A stretch of 64,000 nucleotides of DNA from Akkermansiaceae bacterium. GTDB taxonomy: Bacteria > Verrucomicrobiota > Verrucomicrobiia > Verrucomicrobiales > Akkermansiaceae. Under the pieces are notes generated by a model. It was not told the origin of the DNA. It made no database searches and saw only the letters and a program-made list of their open reading frames with translations. This document shows positions 45,501-55,218 of the stretch, piece by piece. The DNA lies in NCBI GenBank assembly GCA_013041925.1, contig JABDRB010000012.1, forward strand, positions 124,001 to 188,000, in the 5' to 3' direction. The stretch's first letter is position 1, and each line of letters begins with the position of its first letter. The position numbers and the translations under genes were made by a program.

Positions 45501-46658
45501 TTAGGAGCTGTATAAACTGCTGAGGATATCACGACATTCTTTCACACTGTATTTGGACACAACGGTCGCCAGAACCGCATCACCAAACCCTTTGCAAAGG
45601 AGGTTCATATCATCAACCCACTCCCTGCAGTCGGCTCGGTTCATCACGCGGTGTAGCCCAAGCAACTTTGAAAAAGCATCCAGATCCTTTTGGCAGGCCT
45701 TGTTGATCAGATCGATGTAGTCGACATCCACCATATCACGCGCGATCACCACAGGTTTGGGGAGTTCGGCTCCTTCCTGATGATTATATTTCTGCTGTAG
45801 TTCACTAAAAAATGAACTACTATCTTGGGGTGTCAGTGACACCAACTGAGTTCGGCCATCCAGCTCCTTGGGCACACTTAGCCCAGATTCATTGAGCTCC
45901 GATGTGTCTTCATCAGCGGGATCCCCGAAGACATCATCCTCAGAGGTAGGTCCCCATTCAATCACCTCAGGAGGTGAACTTTCAGATTGGCTGCCCATAT
46001 CATAGCCGGTCGAAGAAAAACTCTCAGTCTCTGCCTTTTGCCTGTTCAACAAATGCGCGGTCCGCTCATCACCCACAGGCGCCTTCATCGGCACCGGCTG
46101 AGTGGCGCCACTCAACATATCTATATCGGCACCTGAATCCTCAAGCTGAACCGACGGCATAGGTTCAGGCCCATCCCATGGAAATGCTTCACCTCTGACA
46201 ATCTCACTCCAATTACCTAGATCATTATCCGCCTCGACAAGACTGAACTCAAAATCCTCATCCACCAGCGTAGGATCCAGTGCCGTGGCAGCTCCATAAA
46301 AGCGAATCGCCTGGTATGGCATACCCGCTTTGACCAATAACTTCGCCAGCGCCAGATTCTGATCAGGGTGTTTGATGTTTTTTTCGACCACCTTATCAAA
46401 AAGTCGCACCGCACGCGCAGGCTGACCTTTAGAGACAACACGGGCGGCAAAAACAACCTCATCACCAACGGGCGGAATCTCAGGGGCACTCCACACCATC
46501 TTCGAAGCATCACGATAGCACTCAGAATTATATAAGACTTGCACGACCTGCTTTCGCGTTTCCCAGTCGTCAGGATTTTGTTCGACATGCTTAACAAGTA
46601 ACTCAAGGGCACTGCCAAGACCGCCGATGGGTTGATTAGGATGAGAGGAATGAGCCAT
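45501..46658 (-). CDS. TPR-like repeat protein with acidic linker
   Basis: 385 residues from ATG 46658 (MAHSSHPNQP); the frame is open for another 67 codons into hemY but without likely coding value. Residues about 20-140 form helix pairs like tetratricopeptides (LELLVKHVEQNPDDWETRKQ, PARAVRLFDKVV, ALAKLLVKAGMPYQAIRFYG). A Ser/Glu/Asp-rich linker of about 130 residues follows, then a helical C-terminal domain (LINKACQKDLDAFSKLLG ... VSKYSVKECRDIL). No signal peptide. Likely a scaffold; the partner is unknown. It is divergent from hemY. Confidence 0.72.
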   Translation of the reverse strand: MAHSSHPNQPIGGLGSALELLVKHVEQNPDDWETRKQVVQVLYNSECYRDASKMVWSAPEIPPVGDEVVFAARVVSKGQPARAVRLFDKVVEKNIKHPDQNLALAKLLVKAGMPYQAIRFYGAATALDPTLVDEDFEFSLVEADNDLGNWSEIVRGEAFPWDGPEPMPSVQLEDSGADIDMLSGATQPVPMKAPVGDERTAHLLNRQKAETESFSSTGYDMGSQSESSPPEVIEWGPTSEDDVFGDPADEDTSELNESGLSVPKELDGRTQLVSLTPQDSSSFFSELQQKYNHQEGAELPKPVVIARDMVDVDYIDLINKACQKDLDAFSKLLGLHRVMNRADCREWVDDMNLLCKGFGDAVLATVVSKYSVKECRDILSSLYSS

Positions 46659-46785
46659 AGACCGGAAGGGTATTATCAAACAAAGTTGCAAGGATTCGGC
46701 ATCGAAGTCAACCCGTAACCTTTCACCATGCGAAAAATTTATTAAAAGATGGTCAATACATCGCACTTTATGGTTTTCTACGGCC

Positions 46786-48225
46786 GTGGAAAAAACGGCA
46801 CACACCGCCATCCTCGGGGCAGGCATCACGGGTCTCTGCGTGGCGCATTCACTGCGCACCGCATCACTAGATGCCCCAGCATCCTACCACCTCATTGAGT
46901 CCAGCGATCAGGTTGGCGGAGCCCTGCAAAGCACGCAGGACATGGGATACCTCGCCGAGCACGGTCCCAATAGTATTTTAATCAAGGATCAACGGGTCGC
47001 CCAGATGCTTGATGACATCGGCTTGGGAGACGACCCCTCTCGGAACCAACTTCATGAGAGCCTTGACGCGCGCGAGGAAGCCAAAAAACGCTACATTGTC
47101 CAGGACGGCCAACCGCACGCCATGCCATCATCCCTCATCGGCATGCTGCGCACCCCCCTGTTTTCGACCCGCGGCAAGCTGCGCTTCGGCCTCGAACCCT
47201 TCATCGGCAAGTATAAGGGACGTGAACAAGGGAAAGGCGAGGAAAGCTTTGCCGACTTCGTGCGCCGCCGACTTGGCCCTGACATGCTTGCCAGCGCGGC
47301 CGGACCTTTTGTCAGCGGGATCTATGCGGGCAATCCGGAAAACCTCTCGGTGCGCCATGCCTTCCCCCGATTATGGAATCTGGAGCACCACTACGGCTCG
47401 TTTATCCTAGGCGCCTTAGCACTTCAATGGGGTGGTGGTAAAAACCCACACCGACTCGCGCCCTCTCGCATGCTCTCGTTCCGCTCCGGCATGCACGCCA
47501 TGCCATCGGCCATCGCCAAGCACTTACCTAAGGATTCACTCAAGCTACAATGCCAGGTGTCCTCGATCGAACCCATCCATAAAAACGGCAAAACCGGCTG
47601 GTCGTTGAGCTGGACCGATGCCTCGGGCAACCTACAAACTGGCCATTACCGCCAGCTGGTGATCGCGGTTCCGCACCACCAGCTTCCCTCATTACCCCTG
47701 CCAACGTCCGTCCTTAACGCTCTCGACCCAATCACGCAACTCCATGCGCCTCCCGTCACCAGCATGGTGCTTGGTTTTAAACGCGATGACATCACCCACC
47801 CACTCGATGGGTTTGGTATGCTCATCAAGCAGACCGAAAACAGCCCGCTGCTCGGCGTTCTTTTTTCGTCCAGCATGTTCGACGGCCGGGCACCAGACGG
47901 ACACGTCACCCTGACCTGCATGATGGGTGGCTCAATCCACCCTGAATATGCCAAAAACGACGAGCAGGTTGTCCTCGACGAACTCAATCGACTGCTCGGT
48001 GTGACCGGCTCCCCCACTTTCCGCCATCGCACCACCTGGAACCATGCCATTCCCCAGTATGGTCTCGACTACCAAAACGTGCTCGACGCACTGGAATCGT
48101 GCGAATCCCATCACCCTGGGCTGCACTTCGCTGGCAACTACCGTGGCGGAATTTCCGTGGGCGACTGCATCGTCAATGGGCTTGAATTAGGCCGATCACT
48201 CACATCCACAGAAAACGGTGCGTGA
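46786..48225 (+). CDS. hemY: Protoporphyrinogen oxidase (HemY type)
   Basis: 479 residues from a GTG at 46786. FAD-dependent, oxygen-using enzyme of late haem synthesis (protoporphyrinogen IX, or coproporphyrinogen III in the coproporphyrin route). The dinucleotide fold is AILGAGITGLCVAHSL, followed by the substrate/FAD region QVGGALQSTQDMGYLAEHGPN. The C-terminal FAD clasp reads GLHFAGNYRGGISVGDCI. Which of the two haem routes it serves cannot be told; other hem genes are not nearby. Confidence 0.9.
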   Translation: MEKTAHTAILGAGITGLCVAHSLRTASLDAPASYHLIESSDQVGGALQSTQDMGYLAEHGPNSILIKDQRVAQMLDDIGLGDDPSRNQLHESLDAREEAKKRYIVQDGQPHAMPSSLIGMLRTPLFSTRGKLRFGLEPFIGKYKGREQGKGEESFADFVRRRLGPDMLASAAGPFVSGIYAGNPENLSVRHAFPRLWNLEHHYGSFILGALALQWGGGKNPHRLAPSRMLSFRSGMHAMPSAIAKHLPKDSLKLQCQVSSIEPIHKNGKTGWSLSWTDASGNLQTGHYRQLVIAVPHHQLPSLPLPTSVLNALDPITQLHAPPVTSMVLGFKRDDITHPLDGFGMLIKQTENSPLLGVLFSSSMFDGRAPDGHVTLTCMMGGSIHPEYAKNDEQVVLDELNRLLGVTGSPTFRHRTTWNHAIPQYGLDYQNVLDALESCESHHPGLHFAGNYRGGISVGDCIVNGLELGRSLTSTENGA

Positions 48226-48352
48226 AATCAGCAACCTTTACCGTTGTCTTACTCGATCGAGCTTACTAGCTTCCGTTCGTCTGGTTCGGGATTGAAGAGG
48301 GTTTGCTCTCATCTCGGCACCCCACAGCGCCACCATCCTGATACTTAAAAAA

Positions 48353-48808
48353 ATGTCATACCGAATTTGCAAAATGATCGAGGTCGAGAACGGCCACCTC
48401 CTCTCCAAGCACCCAGATAAATGCCGGTTCCCACACGGACACACCCGCAAGGTCGAGCTCATCTTTGAAGCGGACACCTTGGACGATCGCGAGATGGTAT
48501 TCGATTTCAAGCTGATTGGCCGGATGATCGGAGATTTCTTGGAAACCTATGACCATGCACTGTGCATGAACACCGAGGACCCAAAATTTGATTTTTTCAA
48601 AGAGGCCTACGGCGATCGGATTATCGGCTTCCAAGGTGAAGACCCGACCACCGAGGTGATGGCGAGAACGATCTACAACCACACCAAAGCCGCCTTGGGA
48701 AAGTTTGTCACCGATTCTGATCCAGAATACCCCGTGCGACCCGATGTGAAGATCTCCACCATCCGTGTCTGGGAAACTACCTCGTCGTGGGCCGAATACT
48801 GTGAGTAG
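48353..48808 (+). CDS. 6-pyruvoyl-tetrahydropterin synthase/QueD-family protein
   Basis: 151 residues. The T-fold enzyme family includes QueD (6-carboxytetrahydropterin synthase, queuosine route) and PTPS. Zinc ligands fit H15 in ENGHLL and H28/H30 in FPHGH. C24 in DKCRFPHGH and the later YDHALCMN and IRVWETTSSWAEY segments match the active site. The spacing between the first zinc His and the Cys is as usual. No queC, queE or folE is adjacent, so the choice between queuosine and another pterin role rests on family only. Confidence 0.85.
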   Translation: MSYRICKMIEVENGHLLSKHPDKCRFPHGHTRKVELIFEADTLDDREMVFDFKLIGRMIGDFLETYDHALCMNTEDPKFDFFKEAYGDRIIGFQGEDPTTEVMARTIYNHTKAALGKFVTDSDPEYPVRPDVKISTIRVWETTSSWAEYCE

Positions 48809-48859
48809 TCGGTAAGCCAATTCCACCTGACGCCTCATAGACGACTCAACTCGGGCTCC

Positions 48860-49369
48860 TTAAAGCCCCGCATGTTTCCATTCCTCCCAGCCGCCCTTAT
48901 AGATCGAGACCGAGTAACCAAGGCGAACGAGTTTTTGGGCAACACGATACGCGTCGGGGCAGTGGGTGTTCTGGCAGTAGAGGACGATCACCTTCTGGGC
49001 TGATCGAGCTTCGTCAAGTCGCTGTCTGCGCTCACCGATCACCGTGTCATACCTTCTAAGAGGAAGACTCATGGCACCCTCCAGATGACCGATGTGAAAA
49101 ATGAGGGAGGGACGACAATCCACTAGCCTCACCCGACCCTCCTGCATCATCGTGAAAAGTTGACCTATATCAACGCTGGTAATCTGTCCCATCGGGACAT
49201 GTTTGGCAACCTGAGCTGGTGGAGTCGTCGGACGGACGGAGGTAATTTGAGCGCCTGCAGCTTTGTGATGCTGTGGCGGGACAGGTTTGGTCGGCGCCGC
49301 CGGATCAGCGCAGGACACCCAAAAAGACGTTGCCATCAGTCCGAGTAGCGAGAGAGTTTCATGTTTCAT
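48860..49369 (-). CDS. Rhodanese-domain lipoprotein or exported protein
   Basis: 169 residues from ATG 49369 (MKHETLSLLG). The hydrophobic signal ends with F-W-V-S-C (C20), an imperfect lipobox because Trp stands at -3. After a Pro-rich linker, the single rhodanese domain starts near ITSVDIGQLF and has the active-loop Cys in VLYCQNTHCPD, with a second Cys five residues on. The end GYSVSIYKGGWEEWKHAG is typical. Sulfur transfer or thiol redox in the envelope is likely. It follows dnaN on the same strand across a strong hairpin. Confidence 0.8.
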   Translation of the reverse strand: MKHETLSLLGLMATSFWVSCADPAAPTKPVPPQHHKAAGAQITSVRPTTPPAQVAKHVPMGQITSVDIGQLFTMMQEGRVRLVDCRPSLIFHIGHLEGAMSLPLRRYDTVIGERRQRLDEARSAQKVIVLYCQNTHCPDAYRVAQKLVRLGYSVSIYKGGWEEWKHAGL

Positions 49370-49402
49370 GAGAAATCGAGTATTACACAGGGCGCGTGCC
49401 AT

Positions 49403-49436
49403 AGAATGCCCGGAGGGATATCCCCCCGGGCATTCT
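49403..49436 (-). terminator. Strong hairpin downstream of dnaN
   Basis: Arms 49403-49413 and 49426-49436 pair over 11 bp, with a further GGGA/TCCC stem inside. It lies about 25 bp past the dnaN stop on the minus strand and just before the rhodanese gene. No T run follows on the minus strand, so it may end transcription poorly or act as a 3' stabiliser. Confidence 0.5.
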
Positions 49437-49458
49437 GACAATCATTGATTTTTATGGC

Positions 49459-50556
49459 CTACGCACTGACGCGCATGGGCATGATCACGTAGAGGAATGA
49501 TCCGTCGATACGCACCACGCCGGGGCTCATACCATCGATCAGGTCGAGGTAGACACTTTCTTCTCCAAGATTCTTCAACGGAGCCATGAGAAACTCTGGG
49601 TTGAAGGCGATGGCAAACTCGTCACCATCGTAATCCGCTACGACAGGCTCCTTGGCTTCACCAATGTCCTTCGAGTTCGCTTGAACGTCGATGTTCCCCT
49701 TGCTAAATGTGAGTTTAACCGAGTTTGAGCTTTCAGAGGTCAGCAGTGATACACGGCGCACCGTGTTGAGGAACTCCTCGCGATTGATGGTAACACGCTC
49801 CTTGCGCTCCCCAGGAATAACCTGCTTGTAGTTCGGGTAGTTACCTTCAATTAGTTTGCTTACTATAATACTGTCACCTACCTCAAAGCTGATTTGGTTG
49901 CCAGTGAGGCGAACCACAGAATCCCCCTCACTACGAAGCATCCGCTGAAGTTCATTCACCGCTTTCGATGGAATAATGATATCCGTCTCGTGACTGGCAG
50001 GAAACTCGAGGTCGTTCTCAACCATGGCCAGACGACGCCCGTCGGTTGCGACAAAGGTCATTTTCCCTTCGCGGAAGGAAACGTAAATGCCATTGAGCAC
50101 GTAGCGTGTTTCATCCGTTGAGATCGCATAGGCGGTCTTTTTGATGGCATCATGCAGAATCTCTTGGGAAATCTTAAACTCAGTCGCGTCTTCGAACTTA
50201 GGTAACGGTGGGAACTCGTCTTCCCCTAAACCAATGATCTTGAAAAAACTCGGACCACACTTAATCGAGGCGTGGTTTTTCGAGTCAACGGATACCTCAA
50301 CCTCACTGGCGGGAAGTTCGCGGATGATACTGACAAGACGTTTGACGGGAAGTGTAGTGGACCCTTCTTTTTCAATGTCTGCCTGTGCGCTACCACTGAC
50401 ACCAACATCGAGGTCCGTTGTCGTCAGCTTGATTTTCCCATCAACCGCTTCAATAAGAACATTGGAAAGAATGGGTAATGTGGCTCGGTTACTGACAACA
50501 TGCTGCACCTGTTGAAGCACATCGAGAAAGGCTTCCTTGCTAATCGAAAATTTCAT
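49459..50556 (-). CDS. dnaN: DNA polymerase III beta sliding clamp
   Basis: 365 residues from ATG 50556 (MKFSISKEAF); the frame continues 29 codons upstream. It forms a ring dimer around DNA that tethers polymerase. Three similar domains are seen, with VVSNRATLPILSNVLIEA early and the C-terminal RIDGSFLYVIMPMRV in the last. On the minus strand a TACAAT -10 (50718-50723, read in reverse) could be its promoter. It lies 279 bp after dnaA, so the two may be separately expressed. Confidence 0.96.
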   Translation of the reverse strand: MKFSISKEAFLDVLQQVQHVVSNRATLPILSNVLIEAVDGKIKLTTTDLDVGVSGSAQADIEKEGSTTLPVKRLVSIIRELPASEVEVSVDSKNHASIKCGPSFFKIIGLGEDEFPPLPKFEDATEFKISQEILHDAIKKTAYAISTDETRYVLNGIYVSFREGKMTFVATDGRRLAMVENDLEFPASHETDIIIPSKAVNELQRMLRSEGDSVVRLTGNQISFEVGDSIIVSKLIEGNYPNYKQVIPGERKERVTINREEFLNTVRRVSLLTSESSNSVKLTFSKGNIDVQANSKDIGEAKEPVVADYDGDEFAIAFNPEFLMAPLKNLGEESVYLDLIDGMSPGVVRIDGSFLYVIMPMRVSA

Positions 50557-50799
50557 TTGAGATAATGTGGGATGACTTGAGATACTTGACGACTCGTTTT
50601 GAGTTGCGCCGACTTTGGAGCAATCTCGCACCAACGCAAGCAATCTTTAGCAAATCCTCAGCATTTTTCACCCCTGTATTCAAGATCGGACACCAAACTC
50701 CATGAAGACCACTACATATTGTATGCTCACACCACGCAAGCGTCACAACGAAGCCTAACAGGATACACCATGCATGGGGGCACACATTGATCTCATCGT

Positions 50800-50811
50800 G
50801 TGACGTGTCAC
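50800..50811. repeat. Short dyad downstream of dnaA
   Basis: GTGAC and GTCAC flank GT at 50800-50811, and the dyad extends by one G-T and one C-G pair. It lies just past the dnaA stop. It could be part of a terminator or a protein site. No T run follows on the minus strand. Confidence 0.25.
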
Positions 50812-50835
50812 GCTAGGCCTAACGATCACGCACGG

Positions 50836-52362
50836 CTACTTCCGCTGGAGTCCGGACATCAAAATATCCACCGCATCGCGAACCTGAGGTTCACAGTCCA
50901 TACGTTGCTCGACCTTACGCACCGCGTAAATCACAGTGCCGTGGTCACGACCACCAAAGGCGTCCCCGATCTCAACGAGGGAACAGGGAGTCATTTTGCG
51001 GCTTAAATACATCGCGACCTGACGGGGAAAGGCGATGTTTGTGGGGCGACGTCGACTGGTCATATCAGCCAGTCGGAGGTCGTAATGATGGGTGACCGCT
51101 TTCTGGATCGAGTCGATATTCACTCTTTTCTGCCCCTCTTCACGCAGAATGTCTTTGAGGAGAAATTCACAGCGCTCCACGGTGATTTGTTCCGTGCCGA
51201 GCGAGGCGTAGGTTGCGATGCGCACCAGACCACCTTCAAGTCGACGCACGTTGCTTTGAATGCGTTCGGCGAGCATGGTGAGGATGTCGTCGCTGAGCTT
51301 CACATCCCAATCTTCCATCTTACGTCTGAGAATCGCAAGGCGTGTCTCGACCCCAGGAGGCTGAAGTTCGACGGTCAGACCACATTCAAATCGTGAAATA
51401 AGGCGCGGCTCGATATTTTTAATCTCCGAGGCAGGCCGGTCAGAGGTCAGAACCACCTGACTTTGCAAATCAAGTAACTCGTTAAAGGTATGGAAGAATT
51501 CTTCCTGTGACCGCTCTTTCCCACCTAGAAACTGAATATCATCAATCAGCAGGATGTCGGCACGTCGGTATTTCCGGCGGAACCGCTCAAGCGACCCCTT
51601 ACGCACGGTATCAATAAACTCGTTGATAAATTTTTCACATGTCAGGTAGACCACCCGGGCGGTTGGGTCTTCCTTCATCAGCCGCTGACCAATCGCCTGC
51701 ATCAGGTGTGTCTTTCCTAATCCAGAGCCACCATGAATAAATAGCGGGTTATAAGTGAGATTCTTCGTTGCTGCTACGGCAATACACGCCGCTTGGGCAA
51801 ACTCGTTGTTCTGCCCAACGACAAAACGAGCAAAGCTAAACTGGGGATTTAAACCCGCCGATTTAAGCTTTTTGCGGATCTGGTCGTCACCACTGAGCTG
51901 GCCGTGCATGGCCCCACCATACGTCGGCTGATCCACAGCCTGTCCCACCTTGCCCACATGATTGGTTTGCGTATCGGTGAGTAACTCGAAGGGGTCGGCT
52001 GACCGATCATCCGCACCCGTGACCGGGTCGTCGGCTGGTGCCTCCTGAACTTCACTCACCACAACCTTTACCTTCAATGGCATCTCCAACGTTTGAGACA
52101 ATGCCGTCTGAACCTCGGGTAAGTGGTTGGTCTCAATCCAAACTTGATGCATGTCACTCTCAACAGCAAGCACGGCTTCCGTCTCCGTGACTTCCATCAA
52201 ACATGCTGACGCAAACCAACGATTGTAAACATCCACACTAACAAGATTCTTTAAGGACGCCGAAACGGATACCCATAATTGCTTGGCCTCATCCTGAGAT
52301 TCCAGATCATGGTCGCTCGTTACGGTCGTTGGGACATCGTGGTCAGTTGCGGTTTTGCTCAT
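50836..52362 (-). CDS. dnaA: Chromosomal replication initiator DnaA
   Basis: 508 residues. It binds DnaA boxes at the origin and opens DNA in its ATP form. Domain I lies at about 28-110, with an acidic linker after it. The AAA+ domain has Walker A GGSGLGKTHL near 210, Walker B ILLIDDIQFLGG, and the initiator-specific region. Domain IV has the DNA-contact motif GGRDHGTVIYAVRKVEQ. The linker is Asp-rich and longer than in many bacteria. Nearby candidate boxes and AT-rich DNA lie immediately upstream. Confidence 0.97.
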   Translation of the reverse strand: MSKTATDHDVPTTVTSDHDLESQDEAKQLWVSVSASLKNLVSVDVYNRWFASACLMEVTETEAVLAVESDMHQVWIETNHLPEVQTALSQTLEMPLKVKVVVSEVQEAPADDPVTGADDRSADPFELLTDTQTNHVGKVGQAVDQPTYGGAMHGQLSGDDQIRKKLKSAGLNPQFSFARFVVGQNNEFAQAACIAVAATKNLTYNPLFIHGGSGLGKTHLMQAIGQRLMKEDPTARVVYLTCEKFINEFIDTVRKGSLERFRRKYRRADILLIDDIQFLGGKERSQEEFFHTFNELLDLQSQVVLTSDRPASEIKNIEPRLISRFECGLTVELQPPGVETRLAILRRKMEDWDVKLSDDILTMLAERIQSNVRRLEGGLVRIATYASLGTEQITVERCEFLLKDILREEGQKRVNIDSIQKAVTHHYDLRLADMTSRRRPTNIAFPRQVAMYLSRKMTPCSLVEIGDAFGGRDHGTVIYAVRKVEQRMDCEPQVRDAVDILMSGLQRK

Positions 52363-52697
52363 CTAAATTTTAAAAAAATAAGTGGTTGTCATCTTCCTTT
52401 ATCGACTGGGCCCATGCACCAGCGATCGCTCTTGTCAGCTTGCCTATGCACAGCAGACGGCGTGCACATGAAACGCTGCCTCAAGCTCACGAGCAAAAGT
52501 TTTTTAATACCTCCCCCCTAAGCCATACCCGAAGTCCCGTTTCCACAAAGGTTCCACAACAAAATTTTTAAAATACTTGACCTCCCAATTAGTAAACATA
52601 GCTAAAATAGTTCGTTCAATGCCTCATCCGAACACGTCGAAATCCGACCAATGACCCATCGGGTCTTCGGGGCCCGAATCATGCTGAAACGTTGATT
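52363..52697. other. 335-bp region upstream of dnaA, candidate replication origin
   Basis: No gene is seen here. Two TTCCACAA words (52541-52548 and 52552-52559) are 11 bp apart. The first is embedded in GTTTCCACA, which matches the consensus TTATCCACA at 7 of 9. AT-rich stretches lie at 52365-52381 and 52558-52620. The neighbourhood dnaA-dnaN is where origins often sit. The box matches are weak and few, so the call is tentative. The region must also hold the dnaA promoter. Confidence 0.35.
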
Positions 52698-54275
52698 CTA
52701 CCGAGGCTTCCGAGAAATAACACCACCTAACACACCGCAAATCAACGTCAGGCTGGCGTTCAACGGGAAAAACCATTCGGACGCTAACCCTGGTCGGGAG
52801 TGCACCACTTGATGTGCCCACCCATCGAGCCCGATGGCACCGAGCAATTGCGGCAACTCCGGCCTAAACCATGAGACCAAAAGAACCGAGAAAATCACAC
52901 CTAACAACAACCCTGAAGTGCTGACACGGATCGGGAAAATAGCCGCCAGCAATACCCCGAGAAGCGGACCATAGGTATAGGCGACCATCCCGAAGGCGAG
53001 GCCGATCAGGTCGGTGTCTTTATTCTCGGTGTAGGCCGCCAATAACCCTAAGCCTGCGAGCGTCAAAATCACCCCCCAGATCACCACGGCGATCCGTGAC
53101 AGACGCACCATCTCCGCTCCCTTTCCGTCGGTTTCAAGTTTTTCGCGCCCATAGATCACGGACAAACTCGTTTGGCTCAAGGCCGCTAAAATCGAGTCGA
53201 GACTCGAAATAGCTGCCGCAAACGCCCCAGCGAGAATGAGTCCACTGACCCCGACAGGCACCTCCATGGTGATCCATGTGGGGAAAACGTAGTTGGGTTC
53301 TTTTTGAAAGTCGGCGGCCATGGCTGCCGACGGGATATGGACTTGATACCAAGCAAACAGCCCGGCACCGACCGCCAGCATCAGCAGTGTGATCAGCAAC
53401 GACACACTACTCCAGCACATGGCCTTCCGAGCGTCCTTGACATTTCCGCAGCAGAACATCCTCTGCGTATTCAGTTGATCCACGCCGAAGGCGGTAAAGT
53501 TCTGAAAGGGCATGGCGAGTAACGCCACCCACATCGTGTATTTTAATTGCGGGTTTTCGAAGGGCGTCGTCAAATCCAACCAACGTAGCTTGTTGACGTT
53601 TTCACCCTCGACGACGATCTGGTTCAGTCCCGCAATCTGGTCCCACCCCAACTGCCCCACCAACAGAGTGAATGCCAAGAGCCCGCCAAAAATAAAGAGA
53701 CAAAACTGCATCACATCCGTCCAAATCACGGTTTGCATCCCCCCCATAAACGTCCAAAGAACGGCCACGGCACCAATCACCACAATACACAGGCTCGCAT
53801 CCATCCCCGTAACCACCTGAAGAATAATCGCCGTCACCAAAACCCGCACACTCTGACCCAGAATCGCTCCCACTGAAAAAAGCCCCGTCACCAATCGACG
53901 CACCCCCTCACCCAGTCGCTCACCCATAAAATCATACGGACTGTAAATTTCCTTCTCATAATAGAGAGGCACCAGCCAGTAGGCCACGGCAAAACGCGCG
54001 ATCATTGAGCCAATCCCCCATTGCAGATAGGTCCAGTCGCCCGACATCGCATACACTCCCCCCGGCACACCAATAAAGGTCAACGCACTGATCTCCGTGG
54101 CAATCATCGAGCCACTCACCGACCACCACGGCAGCGTCTTTCCCCCAAGAAAGAAGTCCTTGATGCTCGACTGCTTCCCAGAAAGCCGATGCCCTATCCA
54201 CGTCGTTAAAATCATATACCCAGCCACAACCGCCCAATCCCAATAGGTGAAATACTCGTAAACCTGCTTCTCCAT
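52698..54275 (-). CDS. Sodium:solute symporter (SSS family)
   Basis: 525 residues from ATG 54275 (MEKQVYEYFT); 20 in-frame codons precede it. About 13 transmembrane helices. The SSS core is clear: FFLGGKTLPWWSVSGSMIATEISALTFIGVPG in the first bundle and LILAGAFAAAISSLDSILAALSQTS in the second, including Na+-site Ser/Asp residues. The substrate, such as a sugar, amino acid or organic acid, cannot be read off. It is divergent from kdsB. Confidence 0.9.
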   Translation of the reverse strand: MEKQVYEYFTYWDWAVVAGYMILTTWIGHRLSGKQSSIKDFFLGGKTLPWWSVSGSMIATEISALTFIGVPGGVYAMSGDWTYLQWGIGSMIARFAVAYWLVPLYYEKEIYSPYDFMGERLGEGVRRLVTGLFSVGAILGQSVRVLVTAIILQVVTGMDASLCIVVIGAVAVLWTFMGGMQTVIWTDVMQFCLFIFGGLLAFTLLVGQLGWDQIAGLNQIVVEGENVNKLRWLDLTTPFENPQLKYTMWVALLAMPFQNFTAFGVDQLNTQRMFCCGNVKDARKAMCWSSVSLLITLLMLAVGAGLFAWYQVHIPSAAMAADFQKEPNYVFPTWITMEVPVGVSGLILAGAFAAAISSLDSILAALSQTSLSVIYGREKLETDGKGAEMVRLSRIAVVIWGVILTLAGLGLLAAYTENKDTDLIGLAFGMVAYTYGPLLGVLLAAIFPIRVSTSGLLLGVIFSVLLVSWFRPELPQLLGAIGLDGWAHQVVHSRPGLASEWFFPLNASLTLICGVLGGVISRKPR

Positions 54276-54421
54276 AGGCACAAACGCTAGCAGAGCGACC
54301 TGTATCTTCAAACTTTTCCGTAGACGCCCGGCCACTTCACGGCCACAAGATTGAAAATATCAAACAAATCAGAAAAGAGGCTTGTCGTTTCCGCTCCGGC
54401 GATCATTACTCCATTCCAGAT

Positions 54422-55186
54422 TTGAGCATCGTGGCTACCTCTGGAAAACATCTTACCCTTGGCATCATCCCAGCACGCTGGGCCTCGTCCCGCTTCCCTG
54501 GTAAGCCGCTTCATCCCATCGCCGGAAAACCCCTCGTGCAACACGTCTGGGAACGCTGCCAGCAATGCACCCAGCTCGATGACGCCGTCATCGCCACCGA
54601 TGACGACCGGATCTACCAAGCCGCAATCGCATTTGGTGCCAAGGCGGTGATGACCTCGACCCACCACCTCACAGGCACCGACCGTATTGCCGAAGCCGCT
54701 GACGCCCTGGCACAGGATGGCCAGGATGCTTCCTACATCATCAATATTCAGGGTGACGAACCCCTCATTGACCCCAGCCTGATCGATCAGCTCGCCTTGG
54801 CCCTCCACGCTGATTCAGGTGTCTCCATGGCCACCGCCGCCAATGCCATCACGGATGAAACGCTGATTTTCGACCCGAATGTCGTCAAGTGTGCGCTCGC
54901 CCTCAATGGTGACGCCCTCTACTTCTCGCGGAGCCCGCTCCCCTACCGGCGTTCCGAGAGCCCCGAGCTCAAGATCTTCCGCCACAAAGGAATCTACGCC
55001 TACCGTCGCGATTTCTTGAAAAAATTCATCACCTGGCCGCCGTCACCGCTCGAGGTGGCCGAGTCGCTCGAGCAGCTCCGCGCCCTCGAAAACAACGCCC
55101 GCATCAAAGTCCTCATCACCGAGGATGAATCTCCTGGCGTCGATACCCTCGAGCAAGCCCAATACATCGAATCTCTCCTCCGGTAA
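54422..55186 (+). CDS. kdsB: 3-deoxy-manno-octulosonate cytidylyltransferase
   Basis: 254 residues from TTG at 54422, or 251 from GTG at 54431; no nearby ATG. It activates KDO with CTP for lipopolysaccharide, so the organism has an LPS-type outer membrane. The nucleotide site is [16 protein letters not shown] and [20 protein letters not shown] and [12 protein letters not shown] are also family marks. It is followed after 32 bp by pyrG, which makes the CTP it uses. Confidence 0.95.
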   Translation: MSIVATSGKHLTLGIIPARWASSRFPGKPLHPIAGKPLVQHVWERCQQCTQLDDAVIATDDDRIYQAAIAFGAKAVMTSTHHLTGTDRIAEAADALAQDGQDASYIINIQGDEPLIDPSLIDQLALALHADSGVSMATAANAITDETLIFDPNVVKCALALNGDALYFSRSPLPYRRSESPELKIFRHKGIYAYRRDFLKKFITWPPSPLEVAESLEQLRALENNARIKVLITEDESPGVDTLEQAQYIESLLR

Positions 55187-55218
55187 TTCCATACTCAAAA
55201 CGCACCCATCCACATTCC

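Noticed and set aside
49403-49436. Classic rho-independent terminator after dnaN
   Set aside because: The hairpin is strong but lacks a T run on the dnaN strand, so it is listed only as a hairpin with moderate confidence.
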